Assembly (NCBI GenBank): GCA_046710535.1
Contig: JBKEHH010000007.1
Span: forward strand, 62,001-126,000
From: CAWVSB01 sp046710535
Lineage (GTDB): Bacteria > Pseudomonadota > Gammaproteobacteria > Pseudomonadales > CAWVSB01
Direction of reading: 5' to 3'
DNA: 64,000 nt
The position numbers and the translations under genes are program-made. Below the pieces are notes generated by a model, which was given only the letters and a program-made list of their open reading frames with translations, made no database searches and was not told where the DNA came from. The stretch's first letter is position 1. Every line of letters begins with the position of its first letter. Of the stretch, positions 55,397 through 62,850 are shown piece after piece.

Positions 55397-56199
55397 ATTA
55401 TTGGGATATGTTTGCTGTCGCCGCGATTTTATTACTAGGCGTTCCCCATGGTGGTCTTGATGGCGCAATTGCTCGCCGCATTGGGTTACCATCCGGGCTT
55501 ATGCCTTGGCTTGGCTTTCATTTTGCGTATATCGCTCTGGCAGCATTAGTCGCCGTAGTTTGGTGGCTATTTCCATTAACAAGTTTGATCATCTTCTTAC
55601 TCATTTCGGCATTGCACTTTGGTGCTAGTGATATCGCCGGTATTGGCAGTGATTGGCTACCCTGGCTAACCCATGGCGGTTTGGTGTGTATTGTGATTCC
55701 CGGTCTGCAAGCTGCATCGGTAGAGCCTATTTTTGCCGTGCTCGTAGGTGCCATCAATGCTGATCTAATAATCAAAGGAATCAACGCTTTATTACTACCT
55801 TGGGCATTTTGTTTTGTTGGTTACTGTGGTTTTGCCTACTTTAAACCTCGATACCGCAAGCCATTAATCAGCTTAATAATACTGGTTGGACTGGCTAGTA
55901 TACTGCCTCCGCTGATCAGTTTTGCGCTGTACTTTTGTCATTGGCACAGTCGTGGTCATATGCTTCGATTATGGCGTAGCCTAGAACCGTTAGACCGCAG
56001 TCGCAGTCTTCGTGAGGCGTCTAGCTATACCGTTCTAGCTTGGATTAGCTTAGGCATTATTTTCTATCTGCTAAAGGGAACAGCTGATGACTCTCTGGTG
56101 CAGATAACCTTTATTGGGCTTGCGGCTCTGACACTGCCGCATATGCTCCTCGTCGACTTTGCGGACAGCAAAAAAGATAAAACAGAAGTGTTCTTATGA
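55393..56199 (+). CDS. blh: Beta-carotene 15,15'-dioxygenase, Brp/Blh family
   Basis: 268 residues, integral membrane protein with about seven or eight helices. Iron-ligand His residues appear in GVPHGGLDGA, ALHFGASD, FCHWHSRGHM and LPHMLLVDFADS. Cleaves beta-carotene into two retinal molecules, the rhodopsin chromophore. ATGA overlaps with both crtY (upstream) and idi (downstream). Confidence 0.94.
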   Translation: MNYWDMFAVAAILLLGVPHGGLDGAIARRIGLPSGLMPWLGFHFAYIALAALVAVVWWLFPLTSLIIFLLISALHFGASDIAGIGSDWLPWLTHGGLVCIVIPGLQAASVEPIFAVLVGAINADLIIKGINALLLPWAFCFVGYCGFAYFKPRYRKPLISLIILVGLASILPPLISFALYFCHWHSRGHMLRLWRSLEPLDRSRSLREASSYTVLAWISLGIIFYLLKGTADDSLVQITFIGLAALTLPHMLLVDFADSKKDKTEVFL

Positions 56200-57197
56200 C
56201 CGACATCCGCACTCGTAAAACAGACCATATTGCTTTATCGCTGCAACCTAAACACCAGGCTTTGCATGGGCCAGGACTCGATCGCTTGAGTTTTGAGCCC
56301 AACCCGTTACCACAAATGAGCTTAAAAGATGTTGAGATTAACAGTCAATTTTTGGATCTACCTGTATCCTCTCCCTTCTTGATTGGCGCTATGACTGGAG
56401 GTTGTGATAACGGAGAATTAATTAATCAAAACCTCGCAGAGGCTGCTCAAGCCTGCCAAATTCCAATGGCTTTGGGATCTCAACGAGCAGCACTTGAACA
56501 AGGTTCACAACCAAATATTAGACGCTGGGCACCCTCTGCTATTTTACTAAGTAATATTGGTGCCACTCAGCTTCAGCAACAGGGACTTGATTTAGCTCGA
56601 CGGGCGGTGGAATCAATTCAAGCCAATGCTTTAATTATTCACCTCAATCCACTGCAAGAGTTGATACAACCCGACGGAGATCGCGATTGGAACCAAGTAT
56701 TAGAGGCAATCCAAAACTGTGCTTTGAGACTTGAAGTCCCAATTATTGTCAAAGAGGTCGGCGCTGGTATTGGCCCAACTACTGCCATAAAATTGATGGA
56801 CGCAGGTGTAAAGTGGATTGAAGTAGCCGGTCGCGGTGGCACTAACTGGGCCAGCATTGAACTGGCACGCAACGGCTCTGAACGCGAGCGAGAAATTGCC
56901 GCGCCATTTCTTAACTGGGGTATGGATACTGTTGATTTATTGCCAGCCGTCTATGAAGCTTGCCCAAAGGTAGGCCTTATTGGCTCTGGTGGTATTCGTC
57001 ACGGTTTAGATATTGCCCGCTGTATTCGCCTTGGTGCGTCGATGACTGCACTGGCACAACCCTTTTTAGCACCAGCCTTAGAGTCTACAGAAGCGGTCGT
57101 CGATAAAATTTCGATTTTACAGGAACAACTACGCTGGACGATGTTTTTGACGGGCAGTAAAACACTGACAAATTTACGTGTTGCGGCAGTGCAATAA
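56196..57197 (+). CDS. fni: Isopentenyl-diphosphate delta-isomerase, type 2
   Basis: 333 residues; FMN-dependent type 2 IDI (also called idi2). RKTDHIALSLQ at the N-terminus, PFLIGAMTGGCDNGELINQN, NIGATQLQ, IVKEVGAGI, VAGRGGTNWASIE and GLIGSGGIRHGLDIARC are family landmarks. Interconverts IPP and DMAPP, feeding crtE. Last gene of the operon; no T-rich terminator follows, and the sequence passes straight into a cassette stub. Confidence 0.94.
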   Translation: MTDIRTRKTDHIALSLQPKHQALHGPGLDRLSFEPNPLPQMSLKDVEINSQFLDLPVSSPFLIGAMTGGCDNGELINQNLAEAAQACQIPMALGSQRAALEQGSQPNIRRWAPSAILLSNIGATQLQQQGLDLARRAVESIQANALIIHLNPLQELIQPDGDRDWNQVLEAIQNCALRLEVPIIVKEVGAGIGPTTAIKLMDAGVKWIEVAGRGGTNWASIELARNGSEREREIAAPFLNWGMDTVDLLPAVYEACPKVGLIGSGGIRHGLDIARCIRLGASMTALAQPFLAPALESTEAVVDKISILQEQLRWTMFLTGSKTLTNLRVAAVQ

Positions 57198-57257
57198 ACT
57201 CGAAGTAAACGCAATTAAGAAAAATAGGACGTAATTTATATTCTGATTAATGTGCAC
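57174..57257 (-). pseudogene. 5' stub of a second integron cassette gene
   Basis: Immediately after the 3' core of the attC (minus strand) comes GAAGGGAG, four bases, then GTG 57257 opening HINQNINYVLFFLIAFTSSL, which looks like a signal peptide. It runs out at TAA inside idi on the other strand. Cassette-like leader and start followed by unrelated sequence suggests a cassette cut off by the rhodopsin locus. Confidence 0.45.
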
Positions 57258-57278
57258 AAAACTCCCTTCTAAATGTAT

Positions 57279-57368
57279 ATATAACGCCTTTGTAACGGGC
57301 AGCTTTGTGGCGAAGCCACGCTTAAAGCTGTCCAGCCCGAAGGGCGATCGTTGACAAACTTGTTATGC
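57279..57368 (-). repeat. attC site of the first cassette, intact
   Basis: Minus strand: GCATAAC (57368-57362), AAGTTTGTCAACG, hairpins GCCCTTCGGGC and GTGGCTTCGCCAC, arms CAGCTTT / AAAGCTG, and end AAAGGCGTTATAT (GTT intact). The 5' core is exactly complementary to GTTATGC at the attI-cassette junction (58629-58623), as expected of one excisable cassette. Confidence 0.9.
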
Positions 57369-57370
57369 AT

Positions 57371-58429
57371 TTACTTGACCCCAATTGATAAGTCTAACTT
57401 GAAGCCTGTTTTTCTTCTAAAATTGGCTTGCGCAATGGCAATACCTACAGTCGTTAACTTAAATTTTGACAAGTCAGTAGAGCTCCACAGTTCAAATAGC
57501 GGATCCACTTCTGGCACGACCTTAATAAGATAGTCTTTTACTTCCTGTGGCGACATAAGAGTGGAGTTGTATAGGTTGGTCGTTTTTTGTTTTATTGGAT
57601 CTGGTATATTATTTTTTTCACACACTTCATTTATAACGCTTACGTTTACAGCGCTAACTTGAATCAAGTTGTTGTCATGAAGACAGCTCGTAAATAAATT
57701 AGGGTAGTCAGCATGGTTCTCAATTTCTTTTTCTAATCTTTCTTTATCAAAACCCTTTGAGAAAAGCCCCCCATAACCCACCTGATAAATTTGCTCGACT
57801 TGATTCATACCACCCATATGCATGAGTGAGCCACAGCCAACATATTCAAGATGCTCATAGCATGATGTTTCTTTGCTTAGATTGCTTATAAATGGAAGTA
57901 TGTTAGTTTTCAGATATGTTGGTATAGCAGCTAAATTAGTGAGCGTTGCATTCGACGTCCTACTAATGAGGAAGTTAATAGTTAGCGCATCCATTTGTTC
58001 TGCGGTGAGCTTTGCGGCTATGGTTAAGGATTCGTCTAGCACAATCTGATGTATATTTCTTTCAGGCGTTGATGCTCTCTCTACAAGTATGTCAACAAGC
58101 AGCCCTTCGAGGTCTTTATCTCCTGTTTTAGCGTATTGCTTCTGCGCCTCATAAAGTGCAGCTTGCATGGAAGGCTCGTTCATGGACTCAATTGCGCCTT
58201 CATTTTCGTTTTTAAGCTTATCTAAGAAATTGTCAGTGATTTCTTCTGCTCTTTCTCGAGCAACTTGAGCTGCATCTTGTGAAAGCTGTAGGAAGTTAGA
58301 CTTGTATACGTCTAGCGCTATATCTTTCGCATCGGAGTAACTGATTCCCTGATTTACTACAATTGATTGAGCTTGTAGATTTGTTGAGTCGTCCCCAGAC
58401 TCTTGTTTTTGAACTTTATCCTTTATCAT
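57371..58429 (-). CDS. LPO_1073/Vpar_1526-like protein, cassette gene 2
   Basis: 352 residues, cytosolic. The N-terminus KQESGDDSTNLQAQSIVVNQ is followed by GISYSDAKDIALDVYKSNFL and a long helical region, then EHLEYVGCGSLMHMGG, VGYGGLFSKGFDKERL and the end KLTTVGIAIAQANFRRKTGF with LDLSIGVK. I recall the same layout in proteins named LPO_1073/Vpar_1526 family, function unknown. It starts inside the stop region of the small upstream gene (14-nt overlap) and ends 3 bp before the attC. Shares a G-x-x-STN-x-Q motif with its partner. First cassette next to attI, so probably the best expressed. Confidence 0.75.
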   Translation of the reverse strand: MIKDKVQKQESGDDSTNLQAQSIVVNQGISYSDAKDIALDVYKSNFLQLSQDAAQVARERAEEITDNFLDKLKNENEGAIESMNEPSMQAALYEAQKQYAKTGDKDLEGLLVDILVERASTPERNIHQIVLDESLTIAAKLTAEQMDALTINFLISRTSNATLTNLAAIPTYLKTNILPFISNLSKETSCYEHLEYVGCGSLMHMGGMNQVEQIYQVGYGGLFSKGFDKERLEKEIENHADYPNLFTSCLHDNNLIQVSAVNVSVINEVCEKNNIPDPIKQKTTNLYNSTLMSPQEVKDYLIKVVPEVDPLFELWSSTDLSKFKLTTVGIAIAQANFRRKTGFKLDLSIGVK

Positions 58430-58604
58430 TGTTCGTCCCTATATTTATATCTCCAGCAGACTGATAATTTGTAGAATTCTTACCGGATTTTTGGGTCTGC
58501 TTCGTAGACTTACTCTTCTTGATGAAGAACGTGATCACTAGGCTAAGTACAAATACACCTACTCCGCTAAACACCCATTCTTTATTATCAATTATCCACT
58601 GCAT
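58416..58604 (-). CDS. Small one-TM protein with STNYQ motif, cassette gene 1
   Basis: 62 residues from ATG 58604, with AGAGGA 7 nt upstream; the longer frame from 58649 would start in the attI region. WIIDNKEWVFSGVGVFVLSL then VITFF form a membrane helix, KKSKSTKQTQ is a basic linker, and SGKNSTNYQSAGDINIGTNN ends the protein. The last part repeats the motif at the N-terminus of the downstream partner (SGDDSTNLQAQSIVV). I infer that the two proteins assemble through this segment, tethering the large one to the membrane. Confidence 0.7.
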   Translation of the reverse strand: MQWIIDNKEWVFSGVGVFVLSLVITFFIKKSKSTKQTQKSGKNSTNYQSAGDINIGTNNDKG

Positions 58605-58622
58605 AGAATATTCCTCTTGGAT

Positions 58623-58700
58623 GCATAACAGTTTATTATAGAGCAGCATTCTCTATATATAGGTTGCTTTATAATTCTGATATTGATTCCTTTCATTGTA
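58623..58700 (-). other. attI region with cassette junction
   Basis: GTTATGC on the minus strand (58629-58623) is the recombination core joining attI to the first cassette (cleavage between G and TT). The attI side is AT-rich and contains TATAGAGCAG copies that may be integrase-binding direct repeats. Extent beyond the core is a guess. Confidence 0.6.
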
Positions 58701-58864
58701 AAATTTCCTTTATAAAACAGTATGTTATTCCTTGGGCTCAAATTCTATATCAGAATTATAGAGCAGTACTTAGCATCCTTAAGATTTCTATACTGCTCTA
58801 TATCTCCTACAGCTGTCTATATAAATCAATGAGTTATAAGTCCTTTTGCCGATATATAGAGCGG
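58637..58864. repeat. TATAGAGCAG motif, three direct and one inverted copy
   Basis: Copies at 58637-58646, 58757-58766, 58793-58802 (inverted, CTGCTCTATA) and 58855-58864 (TATAGAGCGG). The second and third form an inverted pair around 26 bp. All lie between the first cassette and intI. Confidence 0.75.
58705..58740 (-). promoter_or_regulatory. Candidate cassette promoter (Pc), minus strand
   Basis: TTGAGC (58740-58735) and, 18-19 bp on, TTTTAT/TTTATA on the minus strand, pointing into the cassette. Weak match, position is the expected one. Confidence 0.3.
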
Positions 58865-58892
58865 CCTGCTGCTGATCTAGGGCTTTACTATC

Positions 58893-58926
58893 TTGATATT
58901 GTGTAATACTGTTTAAATATACAGTT
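58893..58926 (+). promoter_or_regulatory. intI promoter with consensus LexA (SOS) box
   Basis: TACTGTTTAAATATACAGTTA (58907-58927) contains CTGT-N8-ACAG, the exact gammaproteobacterial LexA consensus. It overlaps the likely -10 (AATATA, 58916-58921) of a promoter with TTGATA (58893-58898) as -35. Repressed by LexA and induced by DNA damage (established for intI in Vibrio and class 1 integrons). Confidence 0.85.
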
Positions 58927-58945
58927 AAAGGTCGGGGAGATAGTC

Positions 58946-59935
58946 ATGGATGACATACCACAAAAATTACCTGTTAAGCCTATTCGGCTTTTAGATCAAT
59001 TGCGGTTTCATATGCGCAAATCTGGCTTGGCTTATCGTACCGAGCAGACATATATACATTGGATTAAGCGTTTTATTTATTTTAATAATAAAACACACCC
59101 TAAAGACATTGGCGTATTAGAGATTGAAGCTTTTTTAAATGATTTGGCTATACATAGAAACTGCTCTATTAATACGCAAAAGATTGCGCTTAATGCGCTG
59201 GTTTATCTGTATAAGCGGTTTTTTGGTTTAGAGGTAGATAACTTGCAATTTAACTTTGCTCGTAATCCAAGGCGCCTTCCAGTGGTGTATTCTCAAGAAG
59301 AAATTGCAGCAATATTTGCTCATTTACAAGGCGGGCAGTTACTTATGGTTGAGCTGTTATACGGAACAGGTGTGAGAAGCGCTGAACTATTGTCGCTTCG
59401 CGTTAAAGATATAGATTTTGGTAGCAATAATATTTTTGTTAGGGCGGGCAAAGGTAATAAAGACCGTACAACTATGCTTCCGCAGCGATTGATAGAAAAG
59501 CTCAAAGCACAAATTAATAAAGTGGAAAGTTTACACACTGAAGATATGGCTGATGGTTATGGGGAAGTGTATTTGCCTGATGCGTTAAGTCGCAAGAGTC
59601 CAAGGGCCGCGTCTGAACTAGGGTGGCAATATTTATTCCCGGCTTCTAGCATCGGTAAAGATCCGCGCAGTGGCGCGTTAAGGCGACATCATCTGCATGC
59701 AACAGCGCTTAGTCGTTATATTCGTAAGGCAGTGAGGGCAACAAAAATTAACAAGCCTGCTCGGGCTCATAGTTTTAGGCATAGTTTTGCGACACATTTG
59801 TTAGAATCGGGTTATGACCTTCGTACTATTCAAGAGTTATTAGGGCATAGTGATATTGCAACTACTGAAATATATACTCACGTTATTAATCGCGGTGGTA
59901 AAGGTGTGTTAAATCCGGTTGATAGACTTGTTTAG
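58946..59935 (+). CDS. intI: Integron integrase (tyrosine recombinase)
   Basis: 329 residues; GGGGAGA site before ATG 58946. The N-terminal SAM-like core-binding domain (RLLDQLRFHMRKSGLAYRTE) is followed by the catalytic domain with Arg in TGVRSAELLSLR, HSFRHSFATHLL (His, Arg), LGHSDIATT (His) and the nucleophile Tyr in EIYTHV. The extra patch between catalytic boxes (YLPDALSRKSPRAASELGWQ … RRHHLHATALSRYIRKAV) is specific to IntI and absent from XerC/D. Catalyses attC x attI recombination. Complete and apparently functional; SOS controlled; dinB follows 21 bp downstream. Confidence 0.96.
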   Translation: MDDIPQKLPVKPIRLLDQLRFHMRKSGLAYRTEQTYIHWIKRFIYFNNKTHPKDIGVLEIEAFLNDLAIHRNCSINTQKIALNALVYLYKRFFGLEVDNLQFNFARNPRRLPVVYSQEEIAAIFAHLQGGQLLMVELLYGTGVRSAELLSLRVKDIDFGSNNIFVRAGKGNKDRTTMLPQRLIEKLKAQINKVESLHTEDMADGYGEVYLPDALSRKSPRAASELGWQYLFPASSIGKDPRSGALRRHHLHATALSRYIRKAVRATKINKPARAHSFRHSFATHLLESGYDLRTIQELLGHSDIATTEIYTHVINRGGKGVLNPVDRLV

Positions 59936-59956
59936 TTCTTCAAGAGTGTAAAAGAC

Positions 59957-61021
59957 TTGCAACGAAAAATTATCCACGTTGACGCAGATTGTTTTTACGC
60001 AGCAATAGAGATGCGAGACAACCCTAGCCTTGCCGATAAGCCTGTGGCTGTTGGTGGGTCTACTAATAGGCGTGGTGTTATTTCGACCTGTAACTACGCG
60101 GCGCGTGAGTTTGGCTTGCATAGTGCTATGGCAACAGCAACAGCGTTAAAACTATGCCCAGCTTTGGTGTTGGTGCCCTCACGTTTTTATGCGTATCGGG
60201 AGGCGTCTTCTGCAATGCGTGAAATATTTTTTGAGTACACTAGTTTGGTTGAACCGCTGTCTTTAGATGAGGCATTTCTGGATGTTAGCGAATGCACGCA
60301 ATGCCAAGGCAGTGCCACTTTAATTGCCGAAGAAATACGTCAGCGTATTTTTGAGCGACTCAATATTACTGTGTCGGCGGGCGTTGCCTCTAACAAATTT
60401 TTGGCCAAGGTAGCCAGTGACTGGAATAAGCCTAACGGTACTTTTGTAGTACCACCTGATGATGTTGAAGCGTTTGTATTGCAGTTACCTGTGAAGCGAA
60501 TTTTTGGGGTGGGTAAGGTTACGGCTAAAAAACTTGAGCGCTTTGGCGTGGTCACCTGCGGCGACTTGCGCCAATTTACAGTATTTGAATTAGTCGAAAA
60601 ATTTGGCGGCTTTGGTAAGCGCTTATTTGATTTATGCCGAGGCGATGACAACAGGGCGGTTAAGCCTAGCCATAGGCGTAAGTCTTTAAGTGTTGAAAAT
60701 ACTTTTTCGGCTGATCTGAAAACTAATTTAGCCTGCCAAGAAAAACTGCCTGCACTAATAGCAGAGCTGAACACTAGGCTTGCTAAAGTGGGAGAAGACT
60801 ATTTGGTAACCAAGCTTTTTGTGAAGCTAAAGTTTGATGATTTTAGCCAAACAACGGTTGAGTGCTTGGCGACAAATGTTGATGAATTAATTCTGCAAGA
60901 CTTATGTGAGCAAGGCTATAAGCGTAAAACCAAACCGGTGCGGCTGTTAGGTGTTGGGGTTAGGTTTATGGATTTACGAGAGCAAGAAAATACTGAGCAA
61001 ATAAGCCTGTTTGATGAGTAG
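59957..61021 (+). CDS. dinB: DNA polymerase IV (Y-family translesion polymerase)
   Basis: 354 residues starting at TTG 59957 (IIHVDADCFYAAIEMRDNP). The first catalytic Asp lies in HVDADCF; SLDEAFLDV provides the Asp-Glu pair. The little-finger domain ends with a beta-clamp motif QISLFDE. Replicates past lesions with low fidelity. No LexA box of its own lies in the 21-bp gap, so it is probably transcribed with intI from the SOS promoter. Confidence 0.95.
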   Translation: MQRKIIHVDADCFYAAIEMRDNPSLADKPVAVGGSTNRRGVISTCNYAAREFGLHSAMATATALKLCPALVLVPSRFYAYREASSAMREIFFEYTSLVEPLSLDEAFLDVSECTQCQGSATLIAEEIRQRIFERLNITVSAGVASNKFLAKVASDWNKPNGTFVVPPDDVEAFVLQLPVKRIFGVGKVTAKKLERFGVVTCGDLRQFTVFELVEKFGGFGKRLFDLCRGDDNRAVKPSHRRKSLSVENTFSADLKTNLACQEKLPALIAELNTRLAKVGEDYLVTKLFVKLKFDDFSQTTVECLATNVDELILQDLCEQGYKRKTKPVRLLGVGVRFMDLREQENTEQISLFDE

Positions 61022-61123
61022 TTTTATAGCGCTAGGTGGTTTAAATATTACCTTAAGGTCATATGCATAGTGCCTGCTTTAACCTATATTGGGGCAATAA
61101 TAAAATTAATATAGGTAGGTAAT

Positions 61124-61897
61124 ATGGCGACTATCCATAAACGACAAACGCCCCCCAATTTACTAACCATGATGCTTGAGCCAGCCCGCACTGTCGCTCA
61201 ACTTGGTCGCTTAGTTGCGGCTCACCCGTTGCTAAAACTGATCCCTAAAGGCGACGGTCATACGGTATTGGTGTTACCGGGTTTTATGGCTAGCGACAGC
61301 TCTACTAAGGTATTACGAAATTATTTAATGCACTGGGGTTATGACGCCCATGGTTGGAGCTTGGGTACTAATCTTGGTGTTTCAGGGCGGTCAAATATTG
61401 AGCAGCAAGTGACAGCGTTGGTATTAGATTTAGCCGCTAAAGCCAATGGCAAAATCACTATTATTGGCTGGAGCTTAGGTGGGGTAATTGCTCGTGAAAT
61501 TGCGCGGCAACATCCACAGCATGTTCGCCAGGTTATTACTTTGGGTAGCCCGTTTGGCGGCCATCCTACTGGCACTAGTGTCTGGCGGCTATATGAAAAT
61601 ATTGTTAACGCCAGTGTCGACGACGATGAACATAACGAGCGGCTAAAGATCATCTCACAGAATATTCCTGGGGTACCGAGTACTGCTATTTATACTGTTA
61701 ATGACGGCGTGGTGTCTTGGCGTATTGCCCGTGAGAAGACCAATCATCTAGCCGAAAATGTCCATGTGTTTAGTAGTCATTTGGGTTTAGGTTTTAGTCC
61801 GTCAGCGTTTTATGTTATCGCCGACCGCTTGGCGCAGCGCCAGGGTAAATGGAAGCCCTTTAGTAAAAAAGGCTTGCGACGCTTGGTATGGGCATAG
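61124..61897 (+). CDS. Alpha/beta hydrolase (lipase/esterase-like)
   Basis: 257 residues. HTVLVLPGFMASDSSTKVL forms the oxyanion side, IIGWSLGGVIAREIAR has the nucleophile Ser (GxSxG), GSPFGGHPTG follows and HVFSSHLGLGFSP carries the His. No signal peptide; resembles triacylglycerol-lipase-like proteins of marine bacteria. Ribosome site AGGT before ATG 61124. Confidence 0.85.
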   Translation: MATIHKRQTPPNLLTMMLEPARTVAQLGRLVAAHPLLKLIPKGDGHTVLVLPGFMASDSSTKVLRNYLMHWGYDAHGWSLGTNLGVSGRSNIEQQVTALVLDLAAKANGKITIIGWSLGGVIAREIARQHPQHVRQVITLGSPFGGHPTGTSVWRLYENIVNASVDDDEHNERLKIISQNIPGVPSTAIYTVNDGVVSWRIAREKTNHLAENVHVFSSHLGLGFSPSAFYVIADRLAQRQGKWKPFSKKGLRRLVWA

Positions 61898-61968
61898 GTT
61901 TTTATCTCACATTTACATTAGTGGCTAGATAAGCGGTTGCTATATAAAAATAACAGAAAGGTATTTTT

Positions 61969-62763
61969 ATGATTATCGATATGACTGGGCAGGTGGCACT
62001 AATAACTGGCGGCACGTCTGGTATTGGCGCTGCAACTGCTAGCCAACTAGTTGCCAGTGGTGCAAAAGTTGTGGTTGTAGGCATTGATGGAGAGCGCGGT
62101 GCAGCCTTAGCGGCTAAGCTAAATACCAACGGTACACAGCTGATGTTTTTGCCGGTAGATGTAACCAATGCTAGTGCATTAGAAGATGCCTGCAATAAAA
62201 CTGTAGAGGAATTTGGCCAGCTAACCATTATGATGAATAATGCCGGCAGAGGCAGTTTAGGTGAAACGCCTGACATTCCAATTGAAGAATGGCAGTCGGT
62301 TATAGAGTTAGATTTAAATGCAGTATTTTATGGTTGCCGGGCGGCAATTCCACATTTAAAGCGAGCTGGGGGTGGTTGTATCGTTAATACTGCATCGTTG
62401 TCGGGTACCCGCGCAGATTATGGCTTTAGTGCCTATAATGCGGCTAAGGCTGGGGTAATAAACTATACCCGCACCTTGGCTCTAGACCATGGCAAAGACA
62501 ATATTCGCGCCAACGCTATATGCCCCGGGCTAATTACCACGCCATTAACTGAAATGATTCAAGACATAGAGCCACTGGCACAGGCGTGGACTAACGCGAT
62601 ACCACTGGGGCGGGCTGGCACCGCCGCAGAGGTGGCTAATCTGGCTTGTTTCTTAGCGTCACCTTGGGCTAGTTATATTACCGGCGCCGAAATGTTAATA
62701 GACGGTGGCTTGGGCGTGAGTAATGGGCAGCCTAATATTGCGCAGATACTTTCTACTATGTAA
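61969..62763 (+). CDS. Short-chain dehydrogenase/reductase
   Basis: 264 residues. VALITGGTSGIGAATASQL (TGxxxGIG), MMNNAGRGSLGE (NNAG), NTASLSGTRADYGFSAYNAA (Ser and Tyr) with KAGVINYTRT (Lys), and LIDGGLGVSNG at the end. Classical SDR; substrate unknown. AAAGG ahead of ATG 61969. Confidence 0.92.
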   Translation: MIIDMTGQVALITGGTSGIGAATASQLVASGAKVVVVGIDGERGAALAAKLNTNGTQLMFLPVDVTNASALEDACNKTVEEFGQLTIMMNNAGRGSLGETPDIPIEEWQSVIELDLNAVFYGCRAAIPHLKRAGGGCIVNTASLSGTRADYGFSAYNAAKAGVINYTRTLALDHGKDNIRANAICPGLITTPLTEMIQDIEPLAQAWTNAIPLGRAGTAAEVANLACFLASPWASYITGAEMLIDGGLGVSNGQPNIAQILSTM

Positions 62764-62850
62764 CTAGGCTATTACTTGGGCTGTTAAAAAGCAGCCCGTT
62801 AATACATTTTTTTGCCGCCTAGTGCGGGCTTAATTTTAATAAGGTATATA

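Noticed and set aside
48014..57285. The whole rhodopsin locus as one giant cassette
   Set aside because: The core at its start (GTTATAT) is not complementary to the attC core at its end (GCTTAAC), and gene orientation is opposite to cassettes.
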